A stretch of DNA of 64,000 nt from Baylisascaris procyonis (Eukaryota; Nematoda; Chromadorea; Rhabditida; Ascarididae). The notes beneath the pieces were generated by a model. It saw only the letters and a list, made by a program, of their open reading frames with translations. It did no database searches and was not told where the DNA came from. The DNA is taken from positions 3,100,001 through 3,164,000 of the forward strand of contig JAZARR010000214.1 in assembly GCA_037389465.1 (NCBI GenBank). Direction: 5' to 3'. The position numbers and the translations under genes were made by a program. Positions 42,101-53,729 of this stretch are shown here, piece by piece (the first letter of the stretch is position 1; each line of letters begins with the position of its first letter).

Positions 42101-45100
42101 TGTGGTCATATATAACGCAAATTGATGCGCTTAAGATGCAATATGCAAGGTGCTTCACCATGGATGTAAGTGGCTGCTCATTGGTGCTAAAGGGTGGCAA
42201 GCAACGTTGCTCGCTGCAAGGATTTGTCCTTGAGGGGCGCTTGACGGGGCGCAAATTGCTAACTACATATTGGCTGCATGACGTACTAACTCGTACAGTG
42301 AGCATAGCACTGAGCACCTGTCCTACGAACTCATCGATGCGTTAATCCGTGTCTCACTACAATATAATCCCTCGTCGCTAATCGCACTCCTAAATCGACC
42401 AAAATTGAAGCGTTTTTGACGCTCTCTATTCACAACAATTTGCTTCTGTTCGCGCGGAAAATTCTCTCTTTTCCCTAAATGGATTTGTGCGCATTAGCGC
42501 ACCGTTCATCCGCTTTCTGTTATTCTATCGTATCGTTTTCCGCTACACCAACAATAATTGTGAGCACCCGTTGACCTCACGCTCAGCGAGTGGCACTTCG
42601 TCTTCGCTCCCATCAATCGCCACACACGCCCCTCTAAGTGCCAAATTCCCGCCGGAAGTCCTATGCGAATATGTGAGAAAGCGTGTTTTTGAAAAAATTG
42701 ACGAATGCAACAGCAACATTTTGCTTTGTTTCCGCGTCGTTACTTCTGTGTCACAATCTAATCGTTTCGGGAGGTATTAAGTCAGGGAACCCCACATTAA
42801 CAATCACCAATAAAGGCACTCTTGATATATCGGAGTAGAATAAAGGGCACTTTTAAATTTAGGTCACATTGAAGGTGATAAATTCAGGTGATTCAATTTA
42901 AAATATAACTTGGCTTCTTAGCTTTTTCCATATACCTGGAATCATTTGCCTCCGATTTTAAATGCTTTTAAGAAATTCTAGGAGAATAGCACTCAACATA
43001 GATCACTGGGAGCAAATGAGAATTGATTGATATTAATGGATCGATCTCATTTCTACCAATACCGCATAAGTCCGCATTTTTCCGATTTTCTCTGCAGTAA
43101 TAACCTCACAGTGATGACTTTTTCTGCTTAAATTGCCATTTTTTGACTTGCTTTGACACGTAAGCAGTAAAGATGCTTTTTCCGGAAGTGGGCCTAGCAT
43201 AAGATGAATTTAGAATCTAGCCGTCCCATTTCACGAGTTGAAATTGAATGCGATATATCGCATGTTTAAAAAAAACTCGTGTTTGTAAGTCTTGCATTGC
43301 TATTGTGCAACTCAAATTGCTGACTATGCAATGCGTTCTGCAGCATTCATGTGCTGAACAAATAGTTCCTCTTTATTTATTTGTCCACTTGAAATTTGTC
43401 TTAACTCTTAGATTGATTTTGCTCACTATCGAACTTTGGTGTGAACAATAAAAAAGCGACGCTTAAAACATGGTGGTATGATGCTTTTTTGAAAAACATG
43501 AATCACTTAATGGACTTATGTATTTTTAATTGTTCCATTCTTTCATCTTCACGATTGTCACTGAAAAAATTTCTAATGCGTTGGAGCACTGGTTTGCAAA
43601 ATAAACGATGTATTGCCCACTTATTATTGATGCGATGTCTGTTCAATTTCGTCTTTCTTCAACAGAAAACTTTCGAACACAACCAACTCTTACTTCCATC
43701 ACCAAATGAACTAACTAGCCCATGTGAAGTTCGAAAGCTAATTAATGACTGAAGTAACTGACTTCCTCTATCAGTTAATGCCACCAGCCAGAGAATTTTT
43801 GGCAAAATCATTTCAACCTGCCGCCAAATATACTTTAGAAACAATGAAGTTTTCGCTGGTATGTAAACTGTTGTTTTCTCAGCAAAGAGTATGAAGTTAT
43901 CTACTTAAGACTTCCCAAAGGCTTCTATGACCCATCCCTCATCAATTTCCAAAGGCAATTCATAAGATGATATGAGAAAATCAAATGCTGTTCATTTACA
44001 ATGTAGAGGAAAGTGCTTTCAGAAGCGCTCAGACTCATCTGAAAGATTATCATGTGGTATCTAGTTCGAGCATTTTTCCAACATTCAGCCGTTTATTCCT
44101 AATCCGCTTATGGAATAAAAGGGGAAATTCTCTCGATCTTCGATTGTTCATTATTCACTTAATAGATGTGACAAGCGTTAATATCGTTGATCTGTTTTCA
44201 TTTTTCTCAGCATTCGAGAGTTGACAACAATAGCACAACTTTTATGTGTACCAGCATCAAACAACCCTCCTCAATTCGTTTATAGTTAGTTCGACTTGCT
44301 AGTGACACCGAAAAAGTGTTTATTCTGAATTATGAGAATGGCGAAAAACAAGTGTGAATGAAAGAGATCATGAAGCCTCAAGGTTTATAAAATTTTGGAA
44401 AAATAGCGAGTTGTTAGTTGCCAAACTTTCATAAGCTCATTTATTCATATAGATTTTCCAGAATCGTCGTCAGTGGGAGAAGAGGAACGTAGTGGATCGG
44501 TGGAATCGCACCGTTCAGTGACCAGTCCTCAGTCGTCCGCAAGTTGCGGCAAGAAGGCACGGAAAGCGCGGACCATATTCACGGACAAGCAATTGCAAGT
44601 GAGTTAATACTTAGTATAAAAAGAAATTTCACTTGATCAGGAAAATGTACGCGTTTGTTCTCCTTTATTGGTCAATGGAGAGGCATGCCAAGAGTAACAG
44701 TGCGATATGACTATTTGCACTCTCGTTATTATAACGCGAAAATTTCATAACTCATTGATAAATAATAAAAATAAAAAGAACATTGCCATCATAGTTGATG
44801 CGAGCGTTTATACAAATTTTCTTCAAAAATCCGTTTTCCTTTGAGCAGATTGGTGCAAAATGCAAATCTGAACGGCATGAAATTCATTCAAAATTTCTCA
44901 CACTTTAAAATGTCTACAATTTATTTCAAATTTGATGGGTCATCGCATTAAGGGGTCATCCAGTGGTGCTTATTACACTCAACAAATTGCATATTAGTTG
45001 TTCACTTGATGAAACTAACGAGGCGCAAACAGACAGACAGACACACAAATGCATATGCATAGAGGCGACGTGACCACTATGTGCACTGCAGATGCAGTTT

Positions 45101-48100
45101 AGACGATCAGAAATGATTCGTTTATTTCAGTTTTTGCACAATTATCCATTATGCTTTTTTAATTACTAAGCAATTCTATTAAAAAAATGCTTCAGAACCA
45201 CAGTTGGAATTACCCGTCGCTTATGAGGATGAATGGACAACAAAGGACACTATAAAAAACCCTCTTTATATGTTTCTTCCCCATTCTTCAATGCACAAGT
45301 TAATGTTCAGGAACTCGAGGCAACTTTCGATAAACAGAAATATCTAAGCGTTCAAGATCGCATGGATTTGGCACAGAGAATGGGCCTGTCAGACACACAA
45401 GTGAAGACGTGGTATCAGAATCGAAGGTGTGTTCACATTTTTAATAATCGCTGATTTTTAGTTGGCAAACGCGAGAACATCGTCGAGTTACTGCTGCTTG
45501 GTTCGTGAATTAGTGCTGGCTAATTTCTCTTGAATGTGAGAGCTTGTAGGAAATATAAAACGTTCGTATTACATATGCAGCGACCCAAATTGCTCAAAAA
45601 TAGGAGAAAATTAACGATGTGTTCTTGAGTAGCGCCTTTCCTAGATACCCTAAAATATAGGAAAATTTTTAATCCAAGGAAATTCTAGTGCATTTTCGAT
45701 ACTCTTTGACAAAAGAGTCACTATTTTACCGTTGCTATTTCTATGCCGAATTTTGCTAAATGTGTGCAACTTTGGCCTTATCAAAGCCACCAAACAGCAT
45801 TTACTAATGATAGATGAGGTTTAATTTGACGTGCTGTCCTCGTGCAAACAATTCATGGTTGGAAATACTTGCAATACCTCATTCCTCTCTCGACTGCTGA
45901 GGCAAAAGAAATATGATATTATTATATAATATGCGAAAGATATGGTCCCATATGGAATGCCATAGCATTCAGAATCGATGGAAATCTTATGTTAAAAGCA
46001 ATGCCTGCCTAAAATTATATTTGTGAATGTTCACTGTATTTCCTCTTTCCCTTCCTCTTATTCACCTCGTTAACTAATCGGAGTTATTGAGTATCAATAA
46101 CCTATGCAGTAATATCGTTCACAAGGCGCAGCGAATTTTGGTAAATGCTAGAATAATTCGACAACGATATAGAAAACAATTTAAAAATTTTTTGTAGTGA
46201 TGGATTAGCATGAAAGATCGTTTCAGCATAAAGCTAAAAAGAGTGGAACGAATTTAATGACGGAAAGATGACAGAATGACGCATGTCTGCATCAGAAATG
46301 TTGCATTCTTTGGGTGCGATTTGTTTGATTAGTCTACGGTAGAGGTTGGCAATTATTGCACCAAATAAGAACGCTCTTAATAGACGAAGAATGGCTCACA
46401 AACGCGCACTTAACACAACTAAATCCACATTCGTTTCCGAATGCGACGATCCAATTCGTCACTCCACTTATCGCTATTTTTTGCCACCCTTTCTCCCTAT
46501 TTAGAGTGGACACTATTCGTTAGTGCAATATTTTCCATGAGGAGACGAGTGCAAATAAAGTAGATTAGTAAGTGTGGTACCTTACACTGGTTTGCTTACG
46601 CTAATTGTTGCTGCTATACGGCTCATAAAGTGATTTAAGATGGACGGAATTTTAAAAACTCCGATGATTGTTTGCTCCTCGAGTGAACTACCAATTGGAA
46701 ATATTTGTTTCCTGAAAACTTCATTGTTAGAATTGAAGAGTGCACAAGCATAGGTTTGCCTATTTTTATGCACTCTTCAATATACTTTGCCTATACTTTG
46801 CCTATCGACTACACTTTATGGGCTGAAACGGAGTTTTTGCCTATAAAAAATATTTTAATTGATGTTTATTAGATTAGAATGGATGTTGATCGAAGATCGT
46901 TATGGCTATTAACGTCGATGTTATAGCAGTTTATGCACTGAAAAAAAAAAATAGAAGAAAAACAACAGCTAAAGAAGTTGCATTTACTTAGTGCACTCAC
47001 CTAGATGAATAGCTCATGGAGTACTACATGAAAGGACTTTAAAACGTAATGATTCCTAAGAAGAAATTTCTCCCATCAGTAGTTGCTAATAATGAGTTTT
47101 AATTAAAGAGCTCGTCATGGAAAACAGCACGGCAATAATATTCGTGCCCAATAAAAACACGCGCTCAAAACTGCAATATAGAAGAAAGACAAACTGCTAC
47201 TATAGCAGTCATTTGAGAAGACCCTAAATGTGGATATTCATGTACTTTTATAAGTCGTATTCTTAGCGTTCCCTTTGATAGTTGCGGCTTTATCCGTTCG
47301 TTTAGGTGTAGTATATCTTTCCGGCGATTCCAGCTTAGGAACCACATAAGCGAGCACTAGACATGGTGGTGGATGCACCTTATATTTTAAGTAACTTATC
47401 CAACATTGGTCACTTTGATACATCAATGTCGATAGGAGCTAAGCGCAATTAAATGTACTTGAATTCTACACTACACAAATTTCTAACCAATGGGTCCATT
47501 TCGTACCATATTTTATTGCTTGCAGGTATTTGCGAAATTACTTGCTCATATGATCGGAATTGCTAGAATGCTGCTATTAATGCATCTAACTGCACTGACA
47601 GACTTTCTGTTTTTTTTACTATATGAACTGTTAGTGTACTGCTTGCGAGAAAAATATCAAATTTTGCGAGATATACTTTCCGAATCCATATTTTCGGCCA
47701 TGACAAGAATGAAGTTTTAATTTCTTCTCCCAGAAAGGCTTACACGGTTTCCACTTCTATGAATCCTCACCCGTCTTGCCGCAAAGTGGATTATAATGGC
47801 AAAATTATCAGAAATTTTGACGCGCCCTGAATGAGGAGAAGGGAGAACACACGTTTATTGCCGTGACAGAATAGTTCTTTTTAATTGATGTCTCTGACTT
47901 CAGCATATCAAGGTGAATGTTTTTTGGAGATTCTCGTGATGGGCAGTGAATGGATTAGAGGCGTGAATAATTGAACAAAAAGAGATGGCGAATTGAGATA
48001 ATCCTAGAATCAAACGGCACGCGATATAACGCCACTATCACACAAGCGATATCAATCTACTAATTGCTTATTGAATATAATGTCCTCTTGTTTTTACTTG

Positions 48101-49714
48101 AATCTTTGCGTATCGTTGTTGGAAAACTCATTCAGTTCAACGAAATTTGTTGCTGAAGGCAGTTATGCAAGAATTAACTGGAATCTTTTATAGAGAATTT
48201 AGAGGTTATTTTCACAGGTGAGTACTACCTCAGTAACAAATAAATCCACGAAACATTCACTCATTCGACTCGGAATGTGGCATTACTTAGAAATATTATT
48301 GCTGAAGTGGGATTTCATAAGGAATACTAAAACATTTCACAGATGAGTGAAGGTGAGAGAGGCAGTTTTAGTCGAACTATTGATGAAATTATAAATTTTA
48401 GTACGTATTAACCTTGTAGAAGCATGTTTTCTTGAAAGTCTTACGTTAAAGGCATGAAATTAGCACGCGTCCTGTCTCTTTTAGAAATTTTTTGCACCAC
48501 CGAATGCAGGTCGTGAAAACTGCTTGAAAAAGAGAGCGCACTCAGCTAAAAGAGCTTTATGCGCCTATGATGAATTGTTTCTAAGTGATACGGTAATCGC
48601 CTCGTTGTTAGCGGATATTGCCTATTGAGGTGAGTGTATTTTAAAATAGAGAAGGATTGGTTAAGAATGAGTGCGCAGCGGCTAATTAAATAACACAGTT
48701 GGCTTGCGTTCTCGAAAGGCATCGATGGCTAGCACAAACATGCATTGTGCGCCGAATGCAGAGTGTGCACCGGGGCGAGAAGGCCGCTTGTAATTGCCCA
48801 ATTGCAGTCTTCTTCAATGAGCACAAAGCATCACTCCAATTCCCACACAAACAATCCGTTCCCTTCTCAACAAGAAAACCTCAAACTCAACATCCCTAAC
48901 ACAATTGCATCCGTTTTCTTCTTTCAGCACTACCGCTCAATACCGTAGTGAGCCGATTCGCCATAGGAATCGTCTTCAATGAGCAAGCTGACTCGCATTA
49001 AAGCATCCATACTAATAAAATCAATCTTTTAACGCATTTGCCAAAAGCACTTAAAACAACTCTATTTCCATTTAACAAAGAGAAATGAACAAGTAAGTTG
49101 AGGAAGAAAAGATTCGTTTATAATACCTGTATGATATTATCACTTTTCGTGCTCTGCTCTCTACATCCCTTACCCTGCTACTTCTACACTACATGATTTA
49201 TGAGCAATCATTGAAGAGCAAAAAAGTTGCGTTGTCAAAGGATCGGCTTTTTTCATAGAAATGAACTGCTTATTTCAGGACAAAGTGGAAACGACAAGCA
49301 GCTGTTGGAATGGACCTACTCAATGAGGCGTCCAACGTGGCCGCCGTTCAGCAATTGTTGCGAACGAATCCTTACTGGGCCAATTACATGGCTGCTAGCT
49401 CCCTTTCGCAACCACGACTTTTCCCCTTCCAGGCGGGTTCGACTGCAGCATTCCAAGGTGCGTTACCACTCAGCGCACTTCAAGGAGCAATTCCTTCTCC
49501 TCTTCCACACTCCGCATTGCCCACCATCGCGATACCCTCGTCAGGACCTGCAACTACGATCACCTCCTCATCATTGCAGTCAGCACCTATGCCCTTTGCA
49601 ATGTTCCCATTTCAACTGCCACCCACGGGTTTTGCGCTGAATTTGACTCATTGCACACCAGCCGAACGGCCGAAGACACCGCCCAGCAGCGATGTTAAGG
49701 GAGAAACTAAATAG
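39182..49714 (+). CDS. ceh-30/31: BarH-class homeobox transcription factor, five exons
   Basis: Exons 39182-39196 (ATG at 39194), 40513-40723, 44462-44598, 45311-45426 and 49279-49714. CDS is 903 nt, 300 residues, TAG at 49712-49714. The homeodomain (about residues 103-162) reads [53 protein letters not shown]. Tyr in WYQNRR is the Bar-class hallmark. An N-terminal FRISDIL segment resembles the FIL/eh1-type repressor motif of Bar proteins. After the homeodomain comes a conserved [16 protein letters not shown], then a Pro/Ser/Ala-rich tail. It is a nuclear DNA-binding factor. In C. elegans, ceh-30 protects the male CEM neurons from death; ceh-30 and ceh-31 are adjacent paralogs. Which of the two this is cannot be told. 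The homeodomain is certain; the first exon is inference. Confidence 0.93.
40513..40723 (+). CDS. ceh-30/31: Homeobox gene exon 2: N-terminal region with FRISDIL motif
   Basis: Acceptor atctttcag; ends GAACGTG|gtgagt in phase 1. Encodes [17 protein letters not shown] and, later, [12 protein letters not shown]. The motif probably recruits a corepressor, as in other Bar proteins; this is inferred from the family. Confidence 0.88.
40724..44461. other. Second intron (3.7 kb) of the homeobox gene
   Basis: Mostly AT-rich. A GC-richer island at about 42480-42780 contains an open frame without homology and an octamer-like ATGCGAAT. This is a candidate regulatory element, not a supported gene. Confidence 0.45.
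44462..44598 (+). CDS. ceh-30/31: Homeobox gene exon 3: Ser/Glu-rich linker and N-terminal arm of the homeodomain
   Basis: Phase 1 to phase 0. A Ser/Glu-rich linker, then the basic arm [16 protein letters not shown]. The intron after KQLQ splits helix 1, the position where the next exon supplies ELE. Confidence 0.95.
45311..45426 (+). CDS. ceh-30/31: Homeobox gene exon 4: homeodomain helices 1-3
   Basis: Begins [20 protein letters not shown] and ends in [10 protein letters not shown] plus two bases of the next Arg (AG|gtgtgt). Donor and acceptor recreate NRRTKWKRQ with the final exon. Confidence 0.96.
45427..49278. other. Last intron (3.85 kb) of the homeobox gene
   Basis: Contains the possible ratchet site, four scattered copies of TTGCCTAT at 46755-46845, and a GC-richer island at about 48700-48900. 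No coding exon that fits the flanking phases was found. Confidence 0.45.
48204..48223 (+). promoter_or_regulatory. Candidate recursive splice (ratchet) site in the last intron of the homeobox gene
   Basis: The sequence ttattttcacag|gtgagtac places a good acceptor directly against a consensus donor at 48217/48218, within the 3.85-kb intron 45427-49278. Such zero-length exons allow a long intron to be removed in steps. Use of this site is unproven. Confidence 0.35.
49279..49714 (+). CDS. ceh-30/31: Homeobox gene exon 5: end of homeodomain and C-terminal region
   Basis: Starts [17 protein letters not shown], then [16 protein letters not shown], shared with nematode Bar proteins. The remainder is rich in Pro, Ser, Ala and Leu and ends at TAG 49712-49714. 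Base composition is clearly more GC-rich than the flanking intron. Confidence 0.95.
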
Positions 49715-50210
49715 TGGTTCTCTTCAATATGTGGCGTAATTCGCGCTTCTTGCGAGTAACAGCCTTCTGCTTAGCTTAATTTTTTGGTAAGATTAGAATT
49801 ATGGCACCTCGTCAGCAATTTTTGCATCAATTTTTTCACATTTTCCCGAAGGTCATATTTTTCGAAATCTGACATTCAAAAGGCCTTTTTTCGCCAAGCA
49901 TACTGCAAATCTTCGCCTGTAAAATACATTCTCAAACGAACTATTTGAAGAGAACCATAGCCTCAACCAATTGTTAGCAATCCAGAAGGTATGATAGCAC
50001 CCCTCTTTCACTACACTCGCTGATGAAAGATGATATTGTCACATTTATCTGTGGTATTCCTGAAACAGAAACTCAGTTTTTCGCATGATTTTACAATTTT
50101 GATAGACGTTATATCAGAGAAAAGTCGATTATTGGATGGTGGCTTTATTACGGTACTTCAGTGCAATATTCCACTCGATTGCACATCGCATAGAAGACTA
50201 TTCTAGAGAA

Positions 50211-50216
50211 ATTAAA
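50211..50216 (+). terminator. Candidate poly(A) signal of the homeobox gene
   Basis: ATTAAA variant about 500 nt downstream of the stop. No AATAAA was seen between stop and this site. Confidence 0.25.
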
Positions 50217-52599
50217 CAGTTTTAATAGAACGTCGCACATGTTGCTCTCTATTTGCTTTGATCTTCAATGATGCCAAGACGCATAAATATATTATGATTG
50301 TATGGATCAATCTTTTCGTGTTTTGTTGCTAGCCATTTGATGGTTTCCAATGCTGGGCTCTAATGCGATAGCCATTTCATACTGACTTGTTTAAGACGAT
50401 GATGAATGATGGGAAGTTTCTTTGCAGCACTGATTAGGAAGAAGAGGGCTGTCTGGAAAAAGAAAATTTGTTGAGGAAAGGGGAGTAGCCGAACATAGAA
50501 AATGAGCAGAAAATTAGTTTTCGAGTATTGGGAAAGACAAGTTATATGTTTTAAAAATTGGAAAGTGGTGTGTCTTCAGCATAACCATATAATTAAGCAC
50601 GTCGTAGAAGCTTTTATCGCATTCGAGTTCGGTTATAAGAAATTTCAATGGTAGCTGTGTAAGACATGCCATAAACCTCGGATTCCTGGGAAGATTCCTG
50701 CGCTGCACCTTTGAATCACAACTTCGATGATATTTGCTGAATAGTTCGTGTGGTGGAAATTCACAGTTATATGAAATTTGAGAATATGAGATTCGGTATG
50801 AAAATTGGAACTAAACAACGCTTTTTTTGGAATACAAAGCGTCGCATGCATCTGAGCTTTACTGCATGTCGATATGAAGATTTGCACAGATTTTCGATTA
50901 TTTGCTTGAAATTCATTAAATTGGAAGCTATTACAACGAAATCACTGTCATGGCCGAAATGTTTGAATGCATAACATTGGCACTTTTTTTTGAATTATAT
51001 GAAATTTATTTTGGCATTTTGTTAGTTATGTTTGATTTCTGTGATTCTATTTCTACCGTGTAATATTAAACAAAGCACTTATCGTTTTATTGCGCATAAA
51101 TCGATCTCTTCAGTTTGATTGTGTCATACTAGCGTCAGGAAACGTTCATATTATTTTCTTACGACGCTCAAATATTTCGAAAATTTTTTGACAAGAATTT
51201 ATTTGTCTATCTAAGAGGCTTAATAAGTGCCTTATTGAAGACAAGATATGCTGCTGATCTGTCAAAAATTTGATTTTGTACGATAACATGCACACAGTGA
51301 CAACTGGCTGGAGGTTCACTAAGGCTAATTAAGGTGCTTCCTCCTTATACGCTCTACAAGCGCGTTTTTTTATTTGGCGCTTCCGTTTGAAATGCCGCTC
51401 GCGATGCTATGACTGAAAGTGATACCTTCTGTCGACAGAAGGACATCTTTATTGCGCATTCATCTCAAAATGGCTTGAACGAATGCGTGAAGTCAAGGTA
51501 AGTCCACCAATAACCATCCTGCGGACGAGCAGTGTGAAAGATGCAAAGGGGTGCAAATCAGATTTGTAAAGTCGGAGCGACAACCGTCAATAAGGAGCTC
51601 AACAAAAATACGACTAGCGAAACTATACTGTAAACTAAATTGATAAGCAGATGTTTAGACGTTTATCAGAGAATTGAAATGTGTCCGATTGCTTATAGGG
51701 CGCTTATAGGTTATCAGTGTGCACAAAGGAATAGATTTACTGATGCAATAATTAGGCAAAGGTGGTTGCAGCAATGCAACGGTGACATCCATCTGTGGTT
51801 GCTTTAGGTGGCCTATTGAGCACGATAATTACCTCATTAATGACCCCATAAAGTAATTCATCGTTAAAAATTTCAATTATGATGCAATAAGACGAGCGTC
51901 TGTGTGATGATGACGAACACTCTTAAGCAACGACGATAACTTTCCAACAGCGAATGTTATTTCGTTCGTTTCGTTCGCTTCAGTGAGCATTAACATAACC
52001 AATCAGCACAGTTATAGTTGAGAAAAAAAGAAAACATAGCCGCGATTCCGATTATGATATATTATTGGAGCACAACTGCTTAAAAGTAATCATGAAGGAC
52101 AACGAATCTCGGTCACATAATGACATGCTAATTAATGAATGTTCAAACAGTTGATAAATTTCATACTGTGCTGATTTTATTTATGCCCTATGCAGTAATC
52201 GTGGTTGCAAATTTAAACACTTTACGCTCTTTGAGTAATTTCACAGTCGGCGTTGTTGAAGTATTGACCGAATGCGAGATATTCAATTTCAAACGGTGGC
52301 TACCAATCGAGTGCGATTTTGAGCTCTAAATTCCTATATGTTCTCTCCTGCAGAACAATGTTGCGAACCCTCTTTTTCATCTACATTTTTAATTCCTCGT
52401 CTATATAGCATGGAACAGCAGTTTCAAAGTTCCTTAGTTCCTACGACATTAGAAAACTGTTGAAAATTTGTCTTCAGTTTTGTTATGCAAGTGAAATATA
52501 ACAATTATTGGTGGTTTAACTGCTGCAAATATCATTGCAATGTTGATTCATTTCCACAAAGTATTCAAAAATGAGCCGGTCAAGAGTGGTTGCTGTTAG

Positions 52600-53051
52600 A
52601 AGAAATTGACTTGTGGACAGAAAGTGTCCACCGAAGTGCACCAGTGGTCAGTCTGACCTTTGATGTCGTTATAGAGGTGCCCTTGAGAACGGATATGCGC
52701 CACATAATGTTTATGTTTAGTGGACAACGTTCAGGTGAGATGATTGTTTTTGATATGAACACCGCAATTGCAAATCGTCAATACCTATCATTATCAGTTC
52801 ATATAGCATATATCACATCAACCTATAATCGTGCTCTTACACAACAACGATATGGCGCATTTTCGACGAACGAACATTCACTGAATTATTGCACTAATAC
52901 CGGTGTTCATTTTGCAGCAATATCCGATAGATTTAAACGAAATACTGTTCTTACAGTATATCGTAAAAAGGAATATTCAATTTCATTAGTGATAAGCATA
53001 TTAATTAATGATTGTATTGATGCGATGAGACAGCTACAGTTTTCTTCCTAA
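52600..53051 (+). CDS. Possible last two exons of an unknown + strand gene
   Basis: A frame stays open from 52575 to TAA at 53049-53051, the longest open stretch outside the recognised genes. Inside it lie an acceptor (tgctgttag, ending 52599), an ideal donor (CAG|gtgaga at 52735) and an ideal acceptor (cattttgcag, ending 52917). They define exons 52600-52734 and 52918-53051, both phase 1, with a 183-nt intron. Because the intron is a multiple of three and open, spliced and unspliced readings are both in frame. No family recognised. Confidence 0.22.
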
Positions 53052-53686
53052 TATACAGCTTCCGGCTGTAGCATTTGTTGACATAAATACCACTGTGATG
53101 AGACGTGCTCAAATTTTGATCATTTTTCAACGGAGATTGTCAATAATTGCCTCTTTTTGTGGCAGCGAATAAGTGTGATTATGTATGTTAGTGTGAAATA
53201 TTGCTGATGTTAGTCGTTTATTTAGTGTTTCTACTATCTCATTCATTTACGAAGTAAACGATCGTGAGTTTGTTCTGTGTCTATGTGCCTGTCTGTGTAT
53301 TCGCACTTAGTGTTTTGTAGAGTAACTTTATAGTAAAGCGGAATTGTGTTCCACAAAATATGAGCAGGCATTTATTCGTACTGAATGCCTCGTTGACTAA
53401 AGTAAAGTAGACTAAACCAAAGAAATATTGATGACTTTCTCATTATCTGATGATATAAGTGAAAAATGAAGTGCTTTCGAAGCAATAGTAAAACGAATGA
53501 TAGTTAGTTTCTTATGGTTTCGTCGGATGGGAAACATTTTTACCACCCTACAGATTTATTCGTCGTACGATCTATATAGAGTCTCAGGGCAATTCCCATT
53601 CAGCAGTACGTGTGAATGGAAACTCGTTTAAACTCCCAGAATTCACTAATTCTCGTTTTGCATACAGTTCAAGATTCCAGCAAGTT

Positions 53687-53729
53687 ATGTTCTCAGAATT
53701 TATCAAAAATGTTCTCAGAATTTATCAAA
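53687..53729. repeat. 21-bp tandem duplication
   Basis: ATGTTCTCAGAATTTATCAA(A) occurs at 53687-53707 and again at 53709-53729 with no mismatch, one base apart. Confidence 0.95.

Noticed and set aside
41998..42345. 115-codon open frame in the homeobox intron
   Set aside because: No recognisable domain, overlapped by an equally long frame on the other strand, and no matching splice sites.
42487..42780. 97-codon ORF in a homeobox intron as a nested gene
   Set aside because: No ATG at its start, no homology and no splice signals; better described as a GC-richer island.
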